IMG/VR virus record: IMGVR_UViG_3300029448_000379
Location: 1 to 25,808 of that record
Strand: one strand, 5' to 3'
Length of the DNA stretch: 25,808 bases
Source of the DNA: a virus
Positions 20,621 to 25,808 of the stretch are shown here, piece by piece. A program made the position numbers and the translations under genes. Each line of letters begins with the position of its first letter. Position 1 is the first letter of the stretch. The notes under the pieces are model-generated. The model was not told where the DNA came from, did no database searches, and worked only from the letters and a program-made list of their open reading frames with translations.

Positions 20621-21334
20621 ATGGCTGACGAGCAAAAAGATACTGTTTTAGAAACTGCACCAGAAACTAAAGCAGAAGAAACTAAAGTTGAAGAAAATAC
20701 AGTAGCTGAAACTACCTATACTGAACAGCAAATGTCAGATGCTATTAGAACAAGAATAGGTCAAGAACGAGAAAAAATTTTAAAAAAACTAGGTACAGAA
20801 AATTTTGATAATGCTATTAAAGCAATAAAACAAAAAGAAGAATCTGATTTAGAGCAAAAGAAAAAAAGAGGCGAATACGAAGATATAATAAAACAACAAG
20901 CAGAAAAATCTAATTCTGAAATTAAAAATTTAAAAATACAATTAGAACAAATAAAAATTAATGATAGTTTATTATCTAGTGCAAGTAAGCATAAAGCTAA
21001 TGTACCAGATCAAGTTGTTCAATTATTAAAATCACAAGTAAAATTAAATGATGAGGGGAAGGTAGAAGTACTTGCAGAAAACAGTCAACCTCGTTATAAT
21101 AAAAATGGAGAGTTGTTGAGTGTAGAAGAATATGTTCAAGAATTTTTAACACAAAACCCGCACTTTCAAAGTGCCACTCCTAGTGGGTCTGGAAGTCAAG
21201 GAAATGTGGCTAGGGTTACGCCAAAACCTTTTAATATTGGTGAATTAGATATGACAAAACCTGAAGATAGGAAGCGATATGCTGAATATAAAAAGGAAAG
21301 GGATAGTAAACCCACAGTCATAAATTTAACTTAA
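20621..21334 (+). CDS. Capsid scaffolding protein
   Basis: 237 residues, AAAGGAG site. Acidic, low-complexity N-terminus (ETKAEETKVEENTVAETTYT), then a helical, coiled-coil core (LEQKKKRGEYEDIIKQQAEK, IKNLKIQLEQIK), and a C-terminal region with PHFQSATPSGSGSQGNVA. This is the usual composition of phage scaffold proteins just before the coat gene. It should guide prohead assembly and then leave. Confidence 0.85.
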   Translation: MADEQKDTVLETAPETKAEETKVEENTVAETTYTEQQMSDAIRTRIGQEREKILKKLGTENFDNAIKAIKQKEESDLEQKKKRGEYEDIIKQQAEKSNSEIKNLKIQLEQIKINDSLLSSASKHKANVPDQVVQLLKSQVKLNDEGKVEVLAENSQPRYNKNGELLSVEEYVQEFLTQNPHFQSATPSGSGSQGNVARVTPKPFNIGELDMTKPEDRKRYAEYKKERDSKPTVINLT

Positions 21335-21353
21335 ATATTAAAGGAGATTAGCA

Positions 21354-22205
21354 ATGGCTGATGAAACGACAAGTTCAACGATCTCGGAACTATATACAGA
21401 GATCATAGCAGAGGCAATGTTCGTAGCAAATGAGAGATCACTTATGCGAGGATTAGTTAAAAATTATACTATTTCTGGTGGCGGAAAATCGGTAGAAGTA
21501 CCTATTTATGCGGCTGTGAGTGCTGCGGCAGTATCAGAAGCGGCAGATTTATCTAATACTGCAATCAATCCAAGTTCAGTAACAATTACTGCTTCTGAAA
21601 TTGGAATCATGACAACATTAACTGATCTGGCTAGAAATAGTGCATCAAGAAATGTTGCGAGTGATATTGGTAGATTATTTGGTGAAGCAATCGCTAAAAA
21701 AATTGATGTAGATTTAATCGCATTATTTGATGGATTTAGTAAAATCGTAGGTGGAGCAGATGTTGCTTTTTCTGCGGCAAAACTATTTGAAGCAGTAGCT
21801 GAATTAAGAAACTTAGCAGTACCATCATCAGATTTAGCTTGTGTGGTACATCCATACATAGCTTATGATATGAAATCAGGAGTATCTAATACTTTTGGTG
21901 CAGGATCTGGTGCTACTACAGATATTGGTAATGAAGCAATGCGATCTGGATTTGTAGGTACAGTAGCTGGTGTTCCAGTTTATGAATCTGCAAACATTTC
22001 TAACACTGGTACAACTGGTGATTATAAAGGTGCTGTATTCCACAAAGATGCTTTAGGACTAGCGATGATGCAAGACTTAAAACTTGAAACTCAAAGAGAT
22101 GCTTCTCTAAGAGCAGATGAGATTGTTGCTACAGCAGTTTATGGAGTTGCTGAATTAAACGATACTTATGGTGTTGAGTTAATGATGGATTCATCATTAC
22201 TGTAA
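21354..22205 (+). CDS. Major capsid protein (HK97-fold)
   Basis: 283 residues, AAGGAG site. The sequence is typical of HK97-fold coats: alanine-rich helices (DIGRLFGEAIAKKIDVDLIA), a beta region (SAAKLFEAVAELRNLAVPSS, CVVHPYIAYDMKS), the loop RSGFVGTVAGVPVYESANIS, and a strand-rich end (LRADEIVATAVYGVAELNDT). It is the largest virion component, followed by a strong hairpin. There is no clear delta-domain cleavage region; the scaffold is encoded separately. Confidence 0.9.
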   Translation: MADETTSSTISELYTEIIAEAMFVANERSLMRGLVKNYTISGGGKSVEVPIYAAVSAAAVSEAADLSNTAINPSSVTITASEIGIMTTLTDLARNSASRNVASDIGRLFGEAIAKKIDVDLIALFDGFSKIVGGADVAFSAAKLFEAVAELRNLAVPSSDLACVVHPYIAYDMKSGVSNTFGAGSGATTDIGNEAMRSGFVGTVAGVPVYESANISNTGTTGDYKGAVFHKDALGLAMMQDLKLETQRDASLRADEIVATAVYGVAELNDTYGVELMMDSSLL

Positions 22206-22219
22206 ACAATTAATTAATT

Positions 22220-22240
22220 AGAGGGGGTTAATCCCCCTCT
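22220..22240 (+). terminator. Strong hairpin after the major capsid gene
   Basis: AGAGGGGG (22220-22227) pairs with CCCCCTCT (22233-22240), 5-base loop. No long U-tract, so it could be a partial terminator or a stability element that keeps the coat mRNA abundant. Confidence 0.7.
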
Positions 22241-22256
22241 TACACAAGGGGATTTT

Positions 22257-22439
22257 ATGGTAATAGATAACAAAGTAACAATGAGTGGAATTATGGACGA
22301 TCAAATTATTGAATTAACTAATGGTGTAAAAATTATCAAAAGAAAAAAAGTTGATTGGGAAAGAAATGAAGATGTTTGGAAATTTAGAGGATATAGTTTA
22401 GTAGAAGATAAACCTAAAAAGAAAAAAGGAAAAAAATAA
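22257..22439 (+). CDS. Small hypothetical protein after the coat gene (60 aa)
   Basis: 60 residues with a GGGG-type ribosome site. Beta-like strands (IDDQ-type core DDQIIELTNGVKIIKRKKVD) and a lysine-rich C-terminus (KPKKKKGKK). The stop overlaps the next micro-gene as TAATG. Position suggests a small head or connector accessory protein. No family was recognised. Confidence 0.65.
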   Translation: MVIDNKVTMSGIMDDQIIELTNGVKIIKRKKVDWERNEDVWKFRGYSLVEDKPKKKKGKK

Positions 22440-22477
22440 TGTGTCATTGTAACGGTAACTGTGTTTGTGGTAAATAA
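22439..22477 (+). CDS. Cysteine-rich micro-protein (12 aa)
   Basis: ATG 22439 to TAA 22475-22477 encodes MCHCNGNCVCGK. It overlaps the upstream stop and downstream start as TAATG at both ends, exactly filling the gap between two genes. The CxC...CxC pattern with a histidine could bind a metal ion. The exact double coupling argues for translation, though the peptide could equally serve only to keep ribosomes coupled. Confidence 0.55.
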   Translation: MCHCNGNCVCGK

Positions 22478-22953
22478 TGGCTACTTCTCAATTTAGTGTA
22501 GCTAATAGTGACTTACAAAAAATACAACCAGATATTCTAGGTTTTGGTATTACTGATTTTGGTGTTCAATTACAATTAGCAGAAAATGATGTATTAAGAC
22601 AAATTAGAGCTGAATGGTGGGAAAGATACAGACACCAAGTTAGATACAAAGATATTACAAAAGTTACTTCTGTTGAAATGACTGATAGTAAACTTACTAA
22701 TAGTCAATGGATTTACTCTGTAGTTTATTTATGTTTATGGAAATATGTTTATCCGCAACTAACTAAATGGCGAGACGGAAATACAGGAGAGGGCAAAGAT
22801 GCTTTTCAAGTTCAAATAGAATTTTATAGAGATAGATTTGAAGAAGAATTTTCACAAGTTTTAAAAGATGGTGTTGAATATGATGAAGATGGGGGAGGAA
22901 CAATATCAGATAGTGAAAAAGAAACACTACATACAGGTCGCCTTGTTAGATAA
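22477..22953 (+). CDS. Head-tail connector protein
   Basis: 158 residues, TAATG-coupled at both ends. The helical sequence (LAENDVLRQIRAEWWERYRH, LCLWKYVYPQLTKW, FYRDRFEEEFSQVL) and the C-terminal DEDGGGTISDSEKETLHTGR are typical of gp6-like head-tail adaptors (rings that seal the portal). Position directly before a gp10-like tail gene supports this. Confidence 0.75.
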   Translation: MATSQFSVANSDLQKIQPDILGFGITDFGVQLQLAENDVLRQIRAEWWERYRHQVRYKDITKVTSVEMTDSKLTNSQWIYSVVYLCLWKYVYPQLTKWRDGNTGEGKDAFQVQIEFYRDRFEEEFSQVLKDGVEYDEDGGGTISDSEKETLHTGRLVR

Positions 22954-23426
22954 TGGTTGCAGATGTTAAGATTAAAGCTAACACAATAGAGGTTGTTAAA
23001 TTTTTAAAATCAATAGAGCGAAAAGTACCAAGAGCAATAGAAGAATCATTAAATAGAGTTTCTGCTTATGGTGTTAAACAAATAACAGAAAAAACTCAAA
23101 AAGGGGAATTACCAGATGGTGGTAGATTAAAACCTTATGCGCAATCAACAAAAAAAGCTAGACAAGAAAAAGGGCGACAAGTTTCTTTTGTGGATTTAAC
23201 TGATACAGGACAAATGTTTCGTTCACTAACTTGGAAAGCTGATAGAAAAAAATCTACTTTATTTTTTAGACGACAATCAGAAAATAAAAAAGCAGCATAC
23301 CATGATTTTTTTGGTGCAGGTAAAAAGAAAGTAGTAAGACCTTTTTTTAGTATTGGACGAAAAGATGAAATTCAGATACAGAAACGATTTGCACAACATT
23401 TATTTAGATTGACAGGAATAAGATGA
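22953..23426 (+). CDS. HK97 gp10-like tail completion protein
   Basis: 157 residues. VVKFLKSIERKVPRAIEESL, then NRVSAYGVKQITEK and later DTGQMFRSLTW, FHDFFGAG-type and RPFFSIG segments match minor tail or tail-completion proteins (gp10/gpG-like). Basic composition. Starts by TAATG and ends by ATGA coupling. It probably joins head and tail. Confidence 0.8.
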   Translation: MVADVKIKANTIEVVKFLKSIERKVPRAIEESLNRVSAYGVKQITEKTQKGELPDGGRLKPYAQSTKKARQEKGRQVSFVDLTDTGQMFRSLTWKADRKKSTLFFRRQSENKKAAYHDFFGAGKKKVVRPFFSIGRKDEIQIQKRFAQHLFRLTGIR

Positions 23427-23866
23427 GTGAACGAGAAGATATAGCTGGTGATATAATAACTAAGCTTACTGCTGTAAGTTCGCCTATTACATTTAAAAAG
23501 ATAACTAGAGAGCCATTTGAACCAGATGAATTAAGCAATGCACAATTCCCGGCAGTATATGTTCAAAGCGGAGATGAAACAAGAGAACCAAGTACAATGG
23601 GTGCAGTTGGTGTAGGTAAAAGGCAAGGAACAATTGATTTTGTTATTGTTGGTTTTGTTAAAGGAACAACGAGCAATATTGACACATTAAGAAATCAATT
23701 AATAGAGGTTGTGGAAGAAACATTAGATGCAGATATAACAAGAAATAATAATGCATTAGATACACAAATTATAGAAACTAATACTGATGAGGGAGTGTTA
23801 TTCCCTTATGGTGGTGTTAGATTAGTTGCACGAGTTTTTTATCAATTTACTAGAGGAACAGCATAA
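23423..23866 (+). CDS. Tail terminator protein
   Basis: 147 residues, ATGA start. ITREPFEPDELSNAQFPAVY, then VQSGDE, then GTIDFVIVGFVKGTTSNIDT and a C-terminal GGVRLVARVFYQFTRG match phage tail terminator (gpU-like) folds, alternating helices and strands. It should cap the tail tube and attach to the connector. Confidence 0.8.
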   Translation: MSEREDIAGDIITKLTAVSSPITFKKITREPFEPDELSNAQFPAVYVQSGDETREPSTMGAVGVGKRQGTIDFVIVGFVKGTTSNIDTLRNQLIEVVEETLDADITRNNNALDTQIIETNTDEGVLFPYGGVRLVARVFYQFTRGTA

Positions 23867-23882
23867 TTGGTAAAATATATTT

Positions 23883-23910
23883 TGACTAACTTTGAAAAAA
23901 AGGTTAGTTA
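23883..23910 (+). other. Hairpin between tail terminator and next gene
   Basis: TGACTAAC (23883-23890) pairs with GTTAGTTA (23903-23910) including one G-U; a TTT/AAA extension has one bulged G. It is not followed by a U-tract. Termination or leader function is undecided. Confidence 0.45.
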
Positions 23911-23932
23911 ATGAATAACAAGGGAGTCATTT

Positions 23933-24097
23933 ATGGGCACAAATAGAGTAGTTTTAGTTTCAGCAAATAATGGAACTGAACGAGAAGTTTTTGCAAATGA
24001 AGTTGAAAATCTTGTTAAGAATGGGTGGAAAGTGAAAGGCAAGACTATGCCTCAACCGAAACCAGAAACTAAACCAAAACCAAAAACAGAGGAGTAA
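23933..24097 (+). CDS. Small conserved tail-module protein (54 aa)
   Basis: 54 residues with AAGGGAG before the ATG. The product starts MGTNRVVLVSANNGTEREVF, then ANEVENLVKNGWKVKG, and ends in a K/P/E-rich tail. Such small proteins, N-terminally beta-like with a K/P tail, often sit between the terminator and tail-tube genes. No function is known. Confidence 0.75.
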   Translation: MGTNRVVLVSANNGTEREVFANEVENLVKNGWKVKGKTMPQPKPETKPKPKTEE

Positions 24098-24100
24098 GAC

Positions 24101-24490
24101 ATGGGTAATCACACAGGACAAAGTGGTACAGTGAAACTAGGCTCAAATGCTGTCGGTAGTGTTTCAGGATTTTCACTTGACACTACAGGCGATGTAATTG
24201 AGAGATCAAATTTAGGCTCAACAGCTAGAGAATATTTGGCAGGCAGAACAAGTTGGTCTGCAAGTGTTGAAGCACATTTTGACGAAACAGATACAAGTGG
24301 ACAACAAGCATTAACAGTTGGTAGTTCAGTTACTTTAAACCTTTATCCAGAGGGTTCAGATTCAGGCGATTATTATTGGTCTGGAACTGCTTTAGTAACA
24401 GGAGAATCACACTCAGTTACTTTAGATGATACAATTAAATCATCTTTTACAGCACAAGGCACAGGAGTATTGACTAGATCAACAGTATAA
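24101..24490 (+). CDS. Major tail tube protein
   Basis: 129 residues, GAGGAG site. G/S/T-rich beta-strand composition (SVSGFSLDTTGDVIERSNLG, TSWSASVEAHFDETDTSG, GDYYWSGTALVTGESHSV) typical of tail-tube proteins. Placed between tail terminator and tail chaperone as expected. It polymerises around the tape measure. Confidence 0.85.
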   Translation: MGNHTGQSGTVKLGSNAVGSVSGFSLDTTGDVIERSNLGSTAREYLAGRTSWSASVEAHFDETDTSGQQALTVGSSVTLNLYPEGSDSGDYYWSGTALVTGESHSVTLDDTIKSSFTAQGTGVLTRSTV

Positions 24491-24495
24491 ATTGA

Positions 24496-24846
24496 ATGGC
24501 TGAAAAAATAGACTTTTTTGAGGGAGTCAAAGGACACTTTGAATCGCTTGAAACAAAAATTATAGAAGTTCCTGAATGGGGACTTATAGGCGACAAAGCT
24601 ATTTATAGTAAGCCATTTAATATGCAAGAAAAGGCAAAACTTTTCAAAGGTGCTAATGAGAGCGATCTTAATGTTCTCATTGATGTTATTATTACTAAAT
24701 CATTAACTAAAGATGGCGAAAGAATGTTTACTTTAGAACATAAAATGCCTTTCAAATTAAAAGCAGATACAGATGTTATTGCAAAAGTTGCTTCTGAAAT
24801 TATGGCATCTGAAAATCAAGACCTCCAAGCACTTAAAAAAAAATAA
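24496..24846 (+). CDS. Tail assembly chaperone, short form
   Basis: 116 residues: EGVKGHFESLETKIIEVPEW, then GLIGDKAIYSKPFNMQEKAK, and LNVLIDVIITKSLTKDGE, the typical composition of gpG-like tail chaperones. It ends in three lysines at a run of nine A. The short protein should be the main product. A fraction of ribosomes would slip into the -1 frame to make the long form ending at 25019. Confidence 0.85.
   Translation: MAEKIDFFEGVKGHFESLETKIIEVPEWGLIGDKAIYSKPFNMQEKAKLFKGANESDLNVLIDVIITKSLTKDGERMFTLEHKMPFKLKADTDVIAKVASEIMASENQDLQALKKK
24835..24843 (+). promoter_or_regulatory. Slippery site for -1 frameshifting
   Basis: A run of nine A ending just before the 0-frame stop TAA (24844-24846). 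AAA AAA codons in the P and A sites can re-pair one base back, giving the A-AAA-AAA pattern. The -1 frame is open from 24837 to the stop at 25017-25019. Confidence 0.8.
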
Positions 24847-25019
24847 AAAATACAGTAGAACTTCATAATATATTTTCTTTAGCTGAAGTATTGCATAAGA
24901 CAGTAAGTGAAATCTTGCAAATGTCAGTGACAGAGTTTAATATGTGGATTGCTTATTTTGAACTTAAAAGAGAAGAACAAGATAGGCAACAAAGAATCGC
25001 TCAAATGAAAAGAAGATAA
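24837..25019 (+). CDS. Tail assembly chaperone, frameshift extension
   Basis: The -1 frame has no start near its beginning but reads as protein: IKNTVELHNIFSLAEVLHKT, then VSEILQMSVTEFNMWIAYFE, LKREEQDRQQRIAQMKRR. This is the T-like extension of the GT tail chaperone. It is made only by slippage from the upstream gene and ends by TAATG coupling to the tape-measure gene. The frameshift fusion is nearly universal just before tape measures, which supports both calls. Confidence 0.85.
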   Translation, partial: KKIKNTVELHNIFSLAEVLHKTVSEILQMSVTEFNMWIAYFELKREEQDRQQRIAQMKRR

Positions 25020-25808
25020 TGGCTACAAAAAAAGTAAATATTGATATCGTTGCAAAGGATAAGTCAAAACAAGCATTAAATAGAGTTCAAGGTAATCTTA
25101 ATGGTGTTAAGCAATCAGTATTTAATTTAAAAAATGCTTTAGTAGGTTTAGGTGCGGGATTAGTTGTTAAGTCATTTATTGATGTTGGAAAACAAGTTGA
25201 ATCATTACAAGTTCGTTTAAAATTTTTATTTGGTAGTGTTGAAGAGGGGGCAAAAGCATTTGATGAAATGGCAAAATTTGCAGGTGAAGTTCCTTTTTCA
25301 TTGGGAGAAATACAAAAGGGTGCAGGTGTATTAGCTGTTGTAAGTGATGATGCAGAAGAATTAGCAAAAAATATGCGATTAACAGGTAATGTTGCCGCAG
25401 TTACTGGTCTAGATTTTAAAACTACTGCAGAACAAATACAAAGATCATTATCAGCTGGTATAGGTGCTGCCGATTTATTTAGAGATAGAGGTGTTAAATC
25501 TATGCTTGGTTTTAAAGCTGGCGCCAAAGTATCAATAGAAGAAACAGCAGAAGCATTAGAAAGAGTATTTGGTGATGGTGGTGAATTTGATGGTGCGACT
25601 AAATCTTTAGCGAACACATTAGAAGGAACTTTATCTATGATTGGAGATAAATATTTTAATTTCCAAAAAACAGTAGCAGAAGAATTTTTTGTAGGTCTGA
25701 AAAAAGAATTTGGCGCACTAGATAAAGCATTAGCAGAAAATGAAAAAATGTTTCAAGAATTGGCAACATCAATAGGAACTGGTTTATCAGATGCAGTTAG
25801 TGCAACAG
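25019..25808 (+). CDS. Tail tape-measure protein, N-terminal part (3' truncated)
   Basis: At least 263 residues run off the window edge. The frame starts by TAATG coupling. The N-terminus MATKKVNIDIVAKDKSKQAL, then NRVQGNLNGVKQSV, is the usual tape-measure start, followed by GLGAGLVVKSFIDVGKQVES, LQVRLKFLFGSVEEGAKAF and MAKFAGEVPFSLGEIQKGAG, the conserved lambda-like tape-measure head. It sets tail length and aids DNA entry. Confidence 0.9.
   Translation, partial: MATKKVNIDIVAKDKSKQALNRVQGNLNGVKQSVFNLKNALVGLGAGLVVKSFIDVGKQVESLQVRLKFLFGSVEEGAKAFDEMAKFAGEVPFSLGEIQKGAGVLAVVSDDAEELAKNMRLTGNVAAVTGLDFKTTAEQIQRSLSAGIGAADLFRDRGVKSMLGFKAGAKVSIEETAEALERVFGDGGEFDGATKSLANTLEGTLSMIGDKYFNFQKTVAEEFFVGLKKEFGALDKALAENEKMFQELATSIGTGLSDAVSAT

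Noticed and set aside
1-25808. Temperate lifestyle (integrase, repressor, attachment site).
   Set aside because: No integrase or CI-type repressor in the window; the small HTH protein alone is not evidence for lysogeny, and the 15-base match is too weak to be called an attachment site.

Overview
The window is a stretch of a tailed double-stranded DNA phage genome. It is very AT-rich, densely packed, and full of ATGA and TAATG stop/start overlaps. A tail-tube gene, a frameshifted tail-chaperone pair and a tape-measure gene indicate a long non-contractile tail (siphovirus-like). The low GC, tiny lysine-rich genes, DUF932/DUF1376-type genes and style of the lysis genes resemble phages of low-GC marine Alphaproteobacteria such as SAR11. 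That host assignment is inference only. No integrase, tRNA, IS element or CRISPR array was seen.

Layout. (1) 1-6736, plus strand: end of a tail-fibre-like gene, two exported proteins of unknown role, a membrane-anchored coiled-coil protein, then a lysis and small-gene block. That block holds a Bax-like glucosaminidase, an XhlA-like protein, a metallophosphoesterase, a MazG-like protein, a T4-type lysozyme and a three-TM holin. It ends in strong hairpins at 6737-6785. (2) 11720-6914, minus strand: early-type genes of mostly unknown function, including a DUF932 protein, a lipoprotein, an OB-fold-like protein, an HNH nuclease, a small HTH protein and a PD-(D/E)XK nuclease. (3) 11775-12429: a roughly 650 bp non-coding divergent region with a repeated motif, a promoter and a strong hairpin. 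(4) 12430-25808, plus strand: VRR-NUC nuclease, DUF1376 replication protein, a ParB / TET-associated glycosyltransferase / UDP-xylose synthase cassette, terminase, portal, head, connector and tail genes, ending inside the tape measure.

Two results stand out. First, the minus-strand early transcript carries three type III hammerhead ribozymes (10687-10742, 11408-11457, 11722-11773). Each has the complete CUGAUGA / GAAA core, all three helices and a cleavage triplet, and each lies directly upstream of a gene. Two have a strong hairpin immediately 5' of the ribozyme. The arrangement reads as ribozyme-driven segmentation of a polycistronic phage mRNA. Second, a ParB-like protein, a TAGT-family glycosyltransferase and a UDP-glucuronate decarboxylase are encoded back to back before the terminase. 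This suggests sugar (possibly xylose) hypermodification of phage DNA before packaging. No TET oxygenase or cytosine methyltransferase lies in the window, so the base substrate is unproven.

Several genes are shorter than usual gene-finder cut-offs but are supported by ribosome sites or exact stop/start overlaps. They lie at 2950, 5618, 5755, 6299, 6412, 22439 and 23933 on the plus strand, and at 7702, 9595, 10770 and 10926 on the minus strand.
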